Assembly: GCF_000317835.1 (NCBI RefSeq)
Contig: NC_019793.1
Location: forward strand, 1,612,001 to 1,676,000
Direction of reading: 5' to 3'
DNA: 64,000 nt
Source: Deinococcus peraridilitoris DSM 19664
GTDB lineage: Bacteria > Deinococcota > Deinococci > Deinococcales > Deinococcaceae
How positions within the stretch are numbered: position 1 is the stretch's first letter; each line of letters opens with the position of its first letter. This document shows, in pieces, positions 26,431 to 34,775 of the stretch. The translations under genes and the position numbers were made by a program. The notes beneath the pieces were generated by a model, which saw only the letters and a program-made list of their open reading frames with translations, did not search any database and was not told where the DNA came from.

Positions 26431-27560
26431 GTCGCTCCGCCGCTCAGCAGGGCACTGAGCCCCACGGCATGCACGCGACCCTCGTCCGCGTAGACGTGCC
26501 GGTAGCGGCTGAGGGTGAACGCGACGTTGGTGTGCCCCAGGTGACGCGATACCACCTCGACGGGCACGCCACGCCGCAGCAGCAGGCTGGCATGCGTGTG
26601 CCGCAAGTCATGAAAGCGGACACGGCCCAGCCCGGCGTTCACGGCGAGCTGACGCGTCCAGCGGGACAAGGTGTTGGGATTAACGAAGGAGCCGTCCGGG
26701 TTCGTGAAGACAAACGACTCCGCGTGAGGAGCATAGAGCGCTTGTCGTTCATAATGGTCACGCAACAGCGCCACGGTTTCCGCAGCGAGGGGAATATCAC
26801 GTGCACTCGCTTCGGTTTTGAGGGGACCAGGCACCGGGCGGCCGTTCACGACGGGAAGATTCTCGCGGACCAGCAAGGTCCCGGAATTCAGGTCGACGCA
26901 GCGCCATTTGAGGGCGCAGATTTCCCCGCGGCGCAAGCCGGTCGCGAGGGCCACTTCGAACAGGACACCGAGGTGATGGCTTCGCGCGACGGCCAAAAAC
27001 TGCCGCACTTCAGGAACGTCCAACGCGCGGGCCTTCTCGGGTGCTTTGGTGTTGGGGAGCGGAGCGAACTGCGCGACGTTACGGACGACGATCTCGTCGT
27101 ACAGCGCGTCCTGCAAAGCGCAGCTCAGGATAACACTGACTTGCCGCACGGTGGACTTGGCGTAGCCTCGTTCGACCAACTGGGCGTACAGTTCGCGTAA
27201 GTCACTGGGCTTCAGGACTTGGACGCGCTTGTCACCCAAAGTTGGGAGGATGTGCCGGTCGATGAGGTGTTTGTAGTTGGCGTGCGTGGTGAGGGCCAGC
27301 TCGGCGCGTTTGACGTTCAGCCATTGACGCAGCCATTGCTCGACGGTCAAGAATTTCGGGAGGGGGGTGAGGCCACGCTCAAAGTCGGTGATGGATTCCC
27401 GTAAGACTCGCTCTGCTTCTCGCCTGGTGGGTTCGGTGCCACTTTCCATGAGCTGACGGCCATCCACGGTGGTGCCCACGGTGTGACGCCAATTCCAGTT
27501 GGTGCTGGGGAGTGGCCGGATATTGCCTTCTCCGTTGCTGCGTCGAGAACGTGAAGTCAT
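26427..27560 (-). CDS. Tyrosine recombinase / phage-type integrase (copy 2)
   Basis: 377 residues from the ATG at 27560 (MTSRSRRSNGEGNI). Catalytic residues are in place: ATGLRRGE (about 205), FHDLRHTHAS (about 311) and LGHTNVAFTLSRYRHVY (Tyr about 350). It shares long blocks with copy 1 (RGLLPIP/RGLTPLP, ANYK, LKPSDL/LKPSDV, RNVA, VVATGLRRGE/ALATGLRRGE), so they are paralogs. GTGA overlap with the DUF927 gene makes a two-gene transcript. Two related integrases in one element are unusual and may mean two nested elements or a two-recombinase system. Confidence 0.92.
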   Translation of the reverse strand: MTSRSRRSNGEGNIRPLPSTNWNWRHTVGTTVDGRQLMESGTEPTRREAERVLRESITDFERGLTPLPKFLTVEQWLRQWLNVKRAELALTTHANYKHLIDRHILPTLGDKRVQVLKPSDLRELYAQLVERGYAKSTVRQVSVILSCALQDALYDEIVVRNVAQFAPLPNTKAPEKARALDVPEVRQFLAVARSHHLGVLFEVALATGLRRGEICALKWRCVDLNSGTLLVRENLPVVNGRPVPGPLKTEASARDIPLAAETVALLRDHYERQALYAPHAESFVFTNPDGSFVNPNTLSRWTRQLAVNAGLGRVRFHDLRHTHASLLLRRGVPVEVVSRHLGHTNVAFTLSRYRHVYADEGRVHAVGLSALLSGGAT

Positions 27561-28080
27561 GCTGGACGTGACCTTTTCAGGGCAGGGGAGTTGGTCTGAA
27601 CAGCTCGTGGACGGGGCGTGCGGGGTGTGTACATGGTCAGCTCCGGAATGACGAAGTCCGAACCCGGTCGGGTTCGGCGAAGGATGCGCTGGGTTGAAGT
27701 GAAACGCGAGGGCACGGTGAGGTGCCGCGTGCACCGTGGCTTGTCGTCGGGCTGCAAGGCGATGGTGGCCTGTCAGGGCGCCGACTGAACATTCGCAGTG
27801 TACTGAAATTTCAAAGCTTCGTGGGTGGTGTAGGCACTTAATTGCAAAAACCGCGTTGCAAAGCCGGTTTTTGAGTAGTCGTAGCTCCCCGGCATTAACT
27901 CCGGGCAGGTTTTGACTTGCAGAAACCCGGCGGATACGCTATTGCGTATATTGATCCAGGATTTCTGCTGGACAGCTCGTTTACTCGAGAAGCCGAGAAA
28001 CTGATAGCCCTTGTATTCTTCGAGTCCAGCTCGTACATTCAAGATACAGCCGAACAGGCAGGTAAGCGAAGGAGGTGTTT
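27561..28080. other. Intergenic region before the small-gene block of the element
   Basis: About 520 bases with no supported gene; an 89-codon minus frame here has no ribosome site or family. It holds a hairpin at 27846-27872 and a TTGACT...TACGCT pair (27911-27939) that could be a promoter for the gene at 28081. An integrase attachment site may lie here but was not identified. Confidence 0.4.
27846..27872. terminator. Hairpin with A and T runs, possible bidirectional terminator
   Basis: AAAAACCG (27846-27853) and CGGTTTTT (27865-27872) pair perfectly around an 11-base loop. The A/T runs make it resemble an intrinsic terminator on either strand. No gene ends close to it, so its role is uncertain. 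Confidence 0.45.
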
Positions 28081-28410
28081 ATGTCGAAAGCAGCATTTTA
28101 CAAAAAACAGGCGCGCGACTCGATTAACGATCGCATTGAATACGATTGCGAGCAAGCGTTTCGCTTGTTTTCAAAAGTGCCGAACTTGAAACGTCTAAAC
28201 GCCTCACTTCGCCTCAGTCGAATTCTGGCCCGCCGGCAGGTCTTTACACAATTTGCCGCGATGCAAGACAGGAAAATGGAAGCGAGACTTAAGCTCTCTG
28301 CTTTTCTCGGGAAATCCGAGAAAAATCGCCGTGAGTGCATTTTTCTTCCCTTCAGTCGACTGCGAATTCTTCACCCTGCTGTTCAGGTTTGCGCCCCACC
28401 ACAACACTGA
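28081..28410 (+). CDS. Small basic hypothetical protein
   Basis: 109 residues from ATG 28081 with a perfect AAGGAGG five bases upstream (28069-28075), the strongest ribosome site in this block. The product is rich in Lys and Arg (SKAAFYKKQARDS, ASLRLSRILARRQ, KSEKNRRE) and helical in its first two thirds. No family recognised. It lies between the integrase genes and an excisionase-like gene, so it probably belongs to the mobile element. The C-terminal 25 residues look less ordered, and part of that end may be non-conserved. Confidence 0.55.
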   Translation: MSKAAFYKKQARDSINDRIEYDCEQAFRLFSKVPNLKRLNASLRLSRILARRQVFTQFAAMQDRKMEARLKLSAFLGKSEKNRRECIFLPFSRLRILHPAVQVCAPPQH

Positions 28411-28508
28411 TGAAGCGTCCGTAGTTGTACCGACAACCATCAACGTAATCATCGATGACACGCGCTGAAAAGCGCCACGGCATGTACGACCACACCAAAG
28501 AATACTGT

Positions 28509-28523
28509 GGTCGGCTGCCGACC
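28509..28523. promoter_or_regulatory. Perfect inverted repeat upstream of the HTH gene
   Basis: GGTCGGC-T-GCCGACC, seven-base arms around one base, 11 bases before the start of the HTH gene at 28535. A candidate autoregulatory operator. Confidence 0.35.
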
Positions 28524-28534
28524 GTGGGGAAGCA

Positions 28535-28771
28535 ATGCAAAACCATGACATTTCGCAAGTCAGCGAAGCTGAAACGTACGCCTGGCCAGAACTGCTCGTC
28601 ACGCGGCAACAGGCAGCGCGGATCACCAAAACGAGCGTCAGCACCATTGACCGCATGATCGATCGCGGTGAGCTGCAGGTCACTTACGTGGGCGCGTCTC
28701 CCCGCATTTTGACGGCGTCACTGCTGGCCATCCGCGTCAAACCAGGTAAAAAACAGGAACCCGGCAAGTAG
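28535..28771 (+). CDS. Excisionase-like helix-turn-helix protein
   Basis: 78 residues. The central part (LLVTRQQAARITKTSVSTIDRMIDRGEL, then VTYVGASPRILTASLLAI) is the HTH_17/MerR-like excisionase fold: a helix-turn-helix followed by a wing with a basic residue. Such proteins either direct integrase toward excision or regulate it. It precedes a repeat array and a recombinase gene. The start is supported by GGGGAA nine bases upstream of ATG. Confidence 0.75.
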   Translation: MQNHDISQVSEAETYAWPELLVTRQQAARITKTSVSTIDRMIDRGELQVTYVGASPRILTASLLAIRVKPGKKQEPGK

Positions 28772-28785
28772 CGTCCAGCACGGCA

Positions 28786-29048
28786 TTCAGGAACACTATT
28801 CGCGTTTTCAGGAACGCATCATGACGTTCCGTGACGCTTCCTGCGCCTGCTTGACGATGCGGTCTGTTGACCCTTCGTGCAGCACGGTGTTCCTGACGCT
28901 CCTTGACGCTCCCTGCCCACTTTTCTTCAGGAAGAGCTTGGTCCTTTTACCACGTTAACATTCCAACTTCTTCCTGAACGCCCGATTGCGCGCCTTTTCA
29001 GGAAGAAGTCACCGAATTCCTGCCATCCCCACTTGCATTGTTCCTGAA
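28786..29048. repeat. Array of TTCAGGAA / TTCCTGAA sites
   Basis: Six perfect copies of an eight-base word in 263 bases: TTCAGGAA at 28786, 28807, 28926 and 28997, and its complement TTCCTGAA at 28971 and 29041, with near copies at 28890 and 29017. The array fills the gap between the excisionase-like gene and the third recombinase. It could be iterons of an origin, arm sites for the recombinase, or operators. Confidence 0.7.
28967..29008. repeat. 12-bp perfect inverted repeat within the array
   Basis: CTTCTTCCTGAA (28967-28978) and TTCAGGAAGAAG (28997-29008) are exact complements with an 18-base spacer. It is the most symmetrical unit of the array and the likeliest core site or operator. Confidence 0.65.
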
Positions 29049-29080
29049 CACGAGCGAGTAATCACACTTGAGGAGAAGTC

Positions 29081-30976
29081 ATGACCCAGGTTTCAGCACA
29101 ACAAAGCTTGTTCGACCACTTGGAAACCGCGCCGAACGAAACCCCAATTGCACCCTCAACAAATACCGACAGCGTGAACCCCGGTGGTTCGATTGCCTCC
29201 ACACTCACGCCCCAGGACCCAAGCCGCAGTCAGATCTCCGAGCACACGACACGACAAGCGCGAAAGGCCGAAGTGCAGGCCCGGCTCGTCGCCGCGGGTG
29301 CCATGGCTGCCCCGCTGAAAGCCGGGCAAAAAGCACAAGATGTTTCCTCCGCTCGAACGCGAGAAATGACGCTGCAGCTCATCGGGACGCGTGACCTGAC
29401 ACAGCTCACTCTGCTCGATGGTTTGAATATCTTTCTTGCTTCGCCTCATGATAAGGACGCCAGTAAGACGAATGCGGACCGAACAGCGAGCGACCTCGGC
29501 AACCACCGAAGGGCTTGCTTTGACGCGGCCCTGGGTTTCAAGGGCACCGAAGACTTGTCTCGCGTGTCCTTGAGCTTCCTTGCGCGCGACTTCGAAGAGA
29601 TCGGGCATGATCTGGAGCGCGGCATGCGACGACGGCTCGGGCTCAGCGAGGATCAGGTGTTGAGTCGGCCGGACCGCAAGCGCTTGTCGAACTTACGCTC
29701 GGACCTCAAACGGGTGCATTCCTCCCTGAGCACTTTGTTAAACTTGCCGGGCGTCGCACCGAAAGCGGCCCTTCAAATGCGCCAAGTCGAGAAGGGTCGC
29801 TGGCAAAAGGGCCTCAGGGCGGAAGAATGGCCGCGCGGCTTGTGGGCCGAGTTCGAGGGCCTTCGAAGTGCGTTCACGGACTCCAACTATGCGGGACCTG
29901 GGCACCGTTACTTCCGCAAGCACCGCTGGCGTCCCGTGTCGTGCGAGAACACCCGCACTCGCCTTAACCGCGTGGTGGACTTCCTCGTGAACGAGGAGAA
30001 GCTGCAGCACTTGACACTTCACGACCTACTGGACTTCGATCGCTTCTTGCGCTTTCGCGCGTGGTACTTTGAGCGTGTCACCAAAGGCGGATACGCACAG
30101 TTTCGGGCAACATGTTCGGCGCTCGCAAACGTGGCGCGGTACCTCAAAGCAATCGATCAACTCGACACGAAATTTGACGTGACATCGAAGCACCCGGACG
30201 CACCTTGGTCCGTGTTCGTTGCGGAAGGGAAAGCCACGCTGGCCGAGGGCAAGAGTAAGCAGCAGTACGTGGAGGCTGAGTCGATCCCACTGCGCACGCC
30301 CCTCGAGCTTGCGGAGTTGGCCAAACGCTGCAAGACAATGACGCCTCGCACGACCGACGGTCGTCGACCGTCGAGTCGCCAACTGTTTCAACGAAAATTC
30401 TCGGCGGTGTTCTTCGGTTTGGGGATCTACATGCCCGTACGCGGCCGGAACTGGCGGGAGATGCGGTGGGGCAAGAACTTGAAGCGGGACGAGCACGGCG
30501 GTTGGCACGTACAGTTCGTCGGCGACGAGCTCAAGAACGGCTCGTACAGCCGTGGCATTCGGGAATACAAGCTGCAATTGCCTGAGCAGGCGGGCGAGTG
30601 GATTGAGTGGTGGCGCGAGCAGTTGCGCTTGTTCGTTGGCGATGACTTCGAACGCACGACGCCGCTGGTGTTCCCGATGCTCTCCACCCTCAAGGATGAG
30701 CAAGGGGCGTACCTCTGGACCCCCATGAGCCACAAATACTGCTTGGACTGCGTGGATGATGCCGCACTGGAGGGGATGGAGCAGCGCTTCCGACCGCACC
30801 TCATCCGGCACTGCGTAGCGACATTCATCGTCGCGAGCGGTCACGTGAAGGATGTGCAGCAAGCGGCGACGCTGCTGGGGGATACCATCGAAACGGTTTG
30901 GCGCAAGTACTTCAAGCCTGACGAACAGAAACTGCTCGACGAGGGTTACTACGCCAAGTTGAAGAGTTGCATCTGA
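29081..30976 (+). CDS. Atypical tyrosine recombinase-like protein
   Basis: 631 residues, with GAGGAG before the ATG. A long N-terminal region (about 400 aa) is helical and lacks a domain I can name. The C-terminal part resembles a tyrosine recombinase catalytic domain: YMPVRGRNWREM (Arg454), VGDELKNG (possible beta-hairpin Lys), PHLIRHCVATF (His573, Arg576) and LLGDTIETVWRKYF (Tyr610). The usual His after LG is Asp. It is preceded by the TTCAGGAA array and followed by a strong hairpin. It probably catalyses rearrangement or integration of the element, but the altered active site leaves this open. Confidence 0.7.
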   Translation: MTQVSAQQSLFDHLETAPNETPIAPSTNTDSVNPGGSIASTLTPQDPSRSQISEHTTRQARKAEVQARLVAAGAMAAPLKAGQKAQDVSSARTREMTLQLIGTRDLTQLTLLDGLNIFLASPHDKDASKTNADRTASDLGNHRRACFDAALGFKGTEDLSRVSLSFLARDFEEIGHDLERGMRRRLGLSEDQVLSRPDRKRLSNLRSDLKRVHSSLSTLLNLPGVAPKAALQMRQVEKGRWQKGLRAEEWPRGLWAEFEGLRSAFTDSNYAGPGHRYFRKHRWRPVSCENTRTRLNRVVDFLVNEEKLQHLTLHDLLDFDRFLRFRAWYFERVTKGGYAQFRATCSALANVARYLKAIDQLDTKFDVTSKHPDAPWSVFVAEGKATLAEGKSKQQYVEAESIPLRTPLELAELAKRCKTMTPRTTDGRRPSSRQLFQRKFSAVFFGLGIYMPVRGRNWREMRWGKNLKRDEHGGWHVQFVGDELKNGSYSRGIREYKLQLPEQAGEWIEWWREQLRLFVGDDFERTTPLVFPMLSTLKDEQGAYLWTPMSHKYCLDCVDDAALEGMEQRFRPHLIRHCVATFIVASGHVKDVQQAATLLGDTIETVWRKYFKPDEQKLLDEGYYAKLKSCI

Positions 30977-30996
30977 TACAGATTCCGTCTGTTTCC

Positions 30997-31025
30997 GTAA
31001 AGTCCGGGAGTGCGCCGGACTTTAC
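30997..31025 (+). terminator. Terminator hairpin after the recombinase gene
   Basis: A perfect 11-bp stem, GTAAAGTCCGG (30997-31007) and CCGGACTTTAC (31015-31025), with a seven-base loop, 20 bases past the stop. There is no long T-run after it. Confidence 0.6.
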
Positions 31026-31216
31026 TTCAACGCCAGGAACCCGTATCCCTTTCCTACTCGCCCAGCCCGGATTGAATGGGTTAGTACTCATTCAACCGGA
31101 AGTCGTATGAGAGTACAAGCACCTCACAGTTCAGGCCTCACAGGCACGTGAAGCGACACAGAATTTCCTCAGCCTCGTGCGTCGTCATGGAGGGCCGACA
31201 AGGCCCTCTGGATAAA
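31026..31216. other. Short intergenic stretch, nothing recognised
   Basis: Between two terminators; no gene, repeat or regulatory element was recognised. Confidence 0.4.
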
Positions 31217-31260
31217 AGCTCAGCAGGACGTCCGCATGAATAGACGTCCCGCTGAGCTTC
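31217..31260 (-). terminator. Intrinsic terminator of the coiled-coil membrane protein gene
   Basis: Seventeen-base arms (31244-31260 and 31217-31233) pair with one mismatch, and the minus strand continues with TTTT. It lies 19 bases after the stop at 31279. Confidence 0.8.
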
Positions 31261-31278
31261 ATTGCTTTTCTTTTACTT

Positions 31279-32133
31279 CTAAATTCCTGGAAAGACTTCG
31301 AAGCCGCGGTCATTGCTCGTGCGGCAGGTGAACTGCTGGACTTCGCCCGTGTCCCAGCGGCGCACGTTCGGCTTCCAAAACCACAAGTTGTCCTGTGGCG
31401 GCCCCCAGCGTTCCGGTGACAGCATTCCACCCGGCGAGCGCGACACGCGTTCCACGTCGAGTTGTGACGCGATGGCGTCCAGGCAGCGCCGCCGAAAAAC
31501 GGCCTCCTCGTTCGGCACGGTGGTGGGCGTGGGAACGGTTGCCGCGGCGACACGCGCGGCGCTGACTTGCTCGCGCCTTTGGGCTTCCTCGCGCTGCCGC
31601 TGGGCTTCCTGGGCCCGCTCAGCTTGAAGGCGTCTCGCCTGCTCGGCCTGTTCTGCCCGAGCGCGTTGCGTTTGCTCGGCTTGCCGCGCCCGCTCTTGTT
31701 GCGCTAGGGCCGCTTGGCGGGCTTGTTCTTGCCGCGCCGCTTGTTCCTTCTGGGCGGCCTGCTCCAGCCGCAAGCGCGTCAAGCCTTGCGCTTCCGCACT
31801 TTGCCGCAATCGTTCGCGTTCCAAACTTTGTCGCTCGGCCACTTGACGGTCGAGTTCCGCGTGGTGTCGTGCTCCGAGCACCTGGGCGTGCGACACCACG
31901 AAGAGGGTCAGGCTGGCGGCGGTCAACGCGCCCGTCACGGCCAACGGCAAGGTGCGTTCGCGCGCGTACAGCAGCGTCACGAGGCCCAAGCTGCCCGCCG
32001 CGATGAGCAGCACGATGGACAACCAGTAGTCCGGCGAGCAGGTGTACGCACCGCCGATGGTGATCAAGGTCAGGACGAGCCAGGTGCTTTTTTGGGAAGG
32101 GCGCTGCAGTGAGGTGGAAACGTTCTGCTTCAT
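31279..32133 (-). CDS. Membrane protein with long Gln/Glu/Arg coiled coil
   Basis: 284 residues. Near the N-terminus three hydrophobic stretches (WLVLTLITIGGAYTC, YWLSIVLLIAAGSLGLVTLLY, LAVTGALTAASLTLFVV) suggest two or three membrane helices. Residues about 95-195 form an uninterrupted coiled coil dominated by Gln, Ala, Arg and Glu. A small C-terminal domain (RRRCLDAIASQLDVERV, NLWFWKPNVRRWDT, FTCRTSNDRGF) has two cysteines. It follows a lipoprotein gene after 12 bases, so they form an operon. No function assigned; low-complexity coiled coils can mislead similarity searches. Confidence 0.65.
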   Translation of the reverse strand: MKQNVSTSLQRPSQKSTWLVLTLITIGGAYTCSPDYWLSIVLLIAAGSLGLVTLLYARERTLPLAVTGALTAASLTLFVVSHAQVLGARHHAELDRQVAERQSLERERLRQSAEAQGLTRLRLEQAAQKEQAARQEQARQAALAQQERARQAEQTQRARAEQAEQARRLQAERAQEAQRQREEAQRREQVSAARVAAATVPTPTTVPNEEAVFRRRCLDAIASQLDVERVSRSPGGMLSPERWGPPQDNLWFWKPNVRRWDTGEVQQFTCRTSNDRGFEVFPGI

Positions 32134-32145
32134 GCGCGGAAGAAG

Positions 32146-32802
32146 TTACTGCCCGGCGCCCTGTGCGCTTTGGAAGCCCCAGCGGGCGGTCGCATCGCTG
32201 CCACTGTGTGTACGGATCTCGTAGTAGCCGCCGCTGGCACTGTAGTTGGTGGTGTACTCCTGCAGGTACGCGTTCCAGCCCGGCTTGAAGCGCAAGTCGA
32301 CGGTTTCCTTGTGGCCAGCGCAACTGTACGTACCGACCACGTTGAGGGGGCGGTCCACGTACATCCAGCGCACCAGGTAATCACCTGGTTTGGCCTGGTC
32401 GAAGCGAGTCAGGCCGTACCCACGCCCAACCGAGCCGAGGGACGTTCCGTTGCGGTACACACCGACTCCCTTGAAGTTCCGCCAACGCGCTTGCAGGTCA
32501 CTGTACACGAGGGTGCTGGTGCAATTGCCAAACGTGCTGGGATCGACCTGCATAAGGGTGGAGCTCATGGTGCTGGCGTCAGGCAGGACCAGGTTGACGT
32601 CGCCCGTCTCACTGACGGTGCCCCGCGCCAGCACCGCAGTCGAGGTGCGCAGTTCCAGGGTGGCGGGACCACCGGGCCAGTTCACCACGCGTCCACTGAG
32701 CGTGAGGGCGGTATCGTTCGTGGTCACGCTGCCGGTGGGGGTGGAGCTGCAGGCGCTGAGTGTCAGGAGAAGGCCAGACAAAACCAAAGATGAGCACTTC
32801 AT
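32146..32802 (-). CDS. Lipoprotein of unknown function
   Basis: 218 residues. The signal peptide MKCSSLVLSGLLLTLSAC ends in a lipobox (LSAC), so the mature protein should be lipidated at Cys18 and sit on the outer face of an envelope membrane. The remainder is beta-rich with repeated Gly/Thr/Tyr and two further cysteines (GNCTS, YSCAG). No family recognised. The ATG directly follows an inverted repeat containing a TAGACT -10-like box, so the transcript may be nearly leaderless. It is co-directional with the coiled-coil membrane gene. Confidence 0.7.
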   Translation of the reverse strand: MKCSSLVLSGLLLTLSACSSTPTGSVTTNDTALTLSGRVVNWPGGPATLELRTSTAVLARGTVSETGDVNLVLPDASTMSSTLMQVDPSTFGNCTSTLVYSDLQARWRNFKGVGVYRNGTSLGSVGRGYGLTRFDQAKPGDYLVRWMYVDRPLNVVGTYSCAGHKETVDLRFKPGWNAYLQEYTTNYSASGGYYEIRTHSGSDATARWGFQSAQGAGQ

Positions 32803-32818
32803 GTAGAAAGTAGTCTAC
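32803..32818 (-). promoter_or_regulatory. Inverted repeat GTAGAAAGTAGTCTAC at the lipoprotein start
   Basis: GTAGA and TCTAC arms flank six bases immediately upstream of the ATG at 32802 and overlap a TAGACT box. A related TTTTCTAC element occurs at 33246-33253, between the XRE gene and its divergent neighbour. Both could be sites for the XRE regulator. Confidence 0.4.
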
Positions 32819-32879
32819 AGGATGATCTGCTTTTGTGCCGAAACCGGGTGCACCGATCCTCATCTCCGGCAACCAAACA

Positions 32880-33203
32880 TCAGCTGGGAGATTTCGTCTG
32901 AGCCCGACGAGCCGGCTTGACTTTCACTTTTGGCTCACGGTCCACCCGTTCCATCAGCTGCGTCAAGGTTAAGTCGAACGCGCCCGCCACTGCTGCCGCG
33001 AGTTCCAGCGACACGCGGTGCAACCCGCGCTCCAGCATGCTCACGTACGTCCGGTCGATGCCCGCCAGGTCCGCCAGTGTTTCCTGCGACATCTCCTGCT
33101 CCTCCCGTAAGCGCTGCACCACCCGACCCAGCCGGGCGGAATGGTCGATGGGATGCCGGGGTCGTTTGCGGTTCGTCCCAGCGGCGCGTGTCGAGGTGGG
33201 CAC
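32880..33203 (-). CDS. XRE-family transcriptional regulator
   Basis: 107 residues. A basic N-terminal tail (TNRKRPRHP) precedes a compact HTH: LGRVVQRLREEQEMSQETLA, LAGIDRTYVSMLERGLHR, LAAAVAGAFDLTLTQLMERV. The basic C-terminus (KVKVKPARRAQTK) may add DNA contacts. It lies between the lipoprotein operon and the divergent gene at 33308 and may regulate both through the shared TTTCTAC elements. Confidence 0.82.
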   Translation of the reverse strand: MPTSTRAAGTNRKRPRHPIDHSARLGRVVQRLREEQEMSQETLADLAGIDRTYVSMLERGLHRVSLELAAAVAGAFDLTLTQLMERVDREPKVKVKPARRAQTKSPS

Positions 33204-33307
33204 CGCATCACCGTAGGAACCCCCTCACCTCAACACCACAGAAAGTTTTCTACAAAGCATGCTAAAACAAAGTCCAGCAAAGCGTTTCCCAACCAAAGGA
33301 GCACCCG

Positions 33308-34147
33308 ATGCGCAAACCCGTCCTCGGCGGCGACACGATCACCAACGCAGAACTGCTCGACCTGGAATACCAGGCGCTCGAAACCCAGCGCCTCTTGCGG
33401 CGCCACGAACCCCTGCCGGATGACGCGGAACACCGCATCCAGCAAAGCATCCTCCGCGCCCTCTACCCCATCGAACTCGATCCGGACCAGCACGAGCGAA
33501 TCCAGCAGCACTTCAGCAGCTGGGCTGCAGAAACCGGTCTCACCCCCTACGACCTGATCGCGCTGCTGCTGGCCATGCGGTCCCACCGTCTCGACCAACT
33601 CTCGATCGAACCCGAATTCGGATTGGCCATGCAGGCCCTGCTGCTGGCACGTATCAAACGGATTGCCGAACTGCAAATGCAGGAAGTGGAACGGCAACGC
33701 CGGCTCGCCGAAGCGCAACACAATAACGGTGAAGTGCGCCAATGGCGCACTTCACCCGGGTACCTCCCGACGCGCCTGCAAGCCAAACCCCCTTACGTCG
33801 GGCTGGGCGTGCCGATGCGGAACCTGCCGTCGCACGTCCGCGCGCAATTTCAGCAAAAGCGTGACCGCCAAATCGTACACGACCTGCTGCGCGAACTGAT
33901 GTCCAACGAGAACGTTCGTGAAGAGGAAGCGGACGCGCTGAGCATGCACCTCGGCCTGTGGGCCCTGAGGAACGCGGACACCAATGACGCGGTGAACACT
34001 GCCAAACGACACTTGCGCGTCATTCGGGAAACGGCCTCACTGCGCGAGCAGCATCAGGTCCAGGCGCTCCGCACGAACAGCGACCCGGAGTACCCGGAGA
34101 GTCCGTTCAGCCACCCGCTCCCCAAGAAAAAAGAGGAACCGAGCTGA
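33308..34147 (+). CDS. Hypothetical helical protein
   Basis: 279 residues with AAAGGAG eight bases before the ATG. It is mostly helical and charged (AELLDLEYQALETQRLLRRHEPLPDD, YPIELDPDQHERIQQHF, QMQEVERQRRLAEAQ, REEEADALSMHLGL), with a proline-rich Lys/Glu tail. There is no signal peptide, membrane segment or enzyme motif. It may be a phage- or plasmid-derived structural or accessory protein, given the neighbours. Codon usage is normal for the window. Confidence 0.6.
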   Translation: MRKPVLGGDTITNAELLDLEYQALETQRLLRRHEPLPDDAEHRIQQSILRALYPIELDPDQHERIQQHFSSWAAETGLTPYDLIALLLAMRSHRLDQLSIEPEFGLAMQALLLARIKRIAELQMQEVERQRRLAEAQHNNGEVRQWRTSPGYLPTRLQAKPPYVGLGVPMRNLPSHVRAQFQQKRDRQIVHDLLRELMSNENVREEEADALSMHLGLWALRNADTNDAVNTAKRHLRVIRETASLREQHQVQALRTNSDPEYPESPFSHPLPKKKEEPS

Positions 34148-34255
34148 GTTCATGGCACCCCATGGGCCTTGTGACGCCGGTGGGATTGGGGCAAGCTGAC
34201 GTCATGCGAAAGGTGGTGGGGGCGTTGCTAGGAGCGTAAAAGGAGGCTCCTGGCC

Positions 34256-34573
34256 ATGGGCTACACCAAAGACCGCTGGCGGGCACGCAAAGCCCGCCGT
34301 TACCAGCGTGAACACCCCGGACCGTCCTTCGTCTGGAGTCGACTCTATCTGGGCGCAACGCCGTCCCTCGCCTCAGTCAAACGGACGCTGCTGTACAAAA
34401 GCCTGAACGTCCTCGCACGTCACGGTGGACGGCGGTACAAGCGCCGCTACCAGCAGTTGTGGCGGCAGCAGGCACGGGAACAGGAGTACGCCGCCCTCAT
34501 CGGTGACGAAGTGCGCTTCGAACGCATCAATCCTGATGCTGAACGGGGCGCCATCGCCTGGGACTGGTGGTGA
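34256..34573 (+). CDS. Small basic hypothetical protein
   Basis: 105 residues with AAAGGAGG upstream of ATG 34256. It is very basic in its N-terminal two thirds (KDRWRARKARRYQREH, KRTLLYKSLNVLARHGGRRYKRRYQQLWRQQ), suggesting nucleic acid binding, with an acidic tail (LIGDEVRFERINPDAERG) ending in DWW. No family recognised. Two hairpins follow (34600-34629 and 34657-34690), the second a strong terminator. Confidence 0.6.
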   Translation: MGYTKDRWRARKARRYQREHPGPSFVWSRLYLGATPSLASVKRTLLYKSLNVLARHGGRRYKRRYQQLWRQQAREQEYAALIGDEVRFERINPDAERGAIAWDWW

Positions 34574-34656
34574 CTCAGGTCGGGCAACACCGACAATGTG
34601 GCCTGCTCTATCCCTGAGCACAGCAGGCCCCACCGTTCCACCCGTTCATCGTGAAG

Positions 34657-34690
34657 GTCAAAGGACACGCTTTTCGGCGTGTCCTTTGAC
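34657..34690 (+). terminator. Strong hairpin terminator
   Basis: A perfect 14-bp stem, GTCAAAGGACACGC (34657-34670) and GCGTGTCCTTTGAC (34677-34690), with loop TTTTCG. An 8-bp stem (34600-34607 with 34622-34629) precedes it. Both lie downstream of the small basic gene. Confidence 0.65.
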
Positions 34691-34775
34691 CCACATTTGT
34701 TTTGAAACTGTGCGCCCACAAGTACAAACCTGCTGTTCTACCTGGCCTTCCTGACAGGGACGCGCCGGTAGCAGA

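Noticed and set aside
27773..28042. 89-codon minus frame near the integrases
   Set aside because: Reasonable composition but no ribosome site, no family, and it spans a hairpin.
22472..28080. Attachment sites (attL/attR) of the integrated element
   Set aside because: No tRNA gene or convincing direct repeat could be found by eye on either side of the integrase genes.
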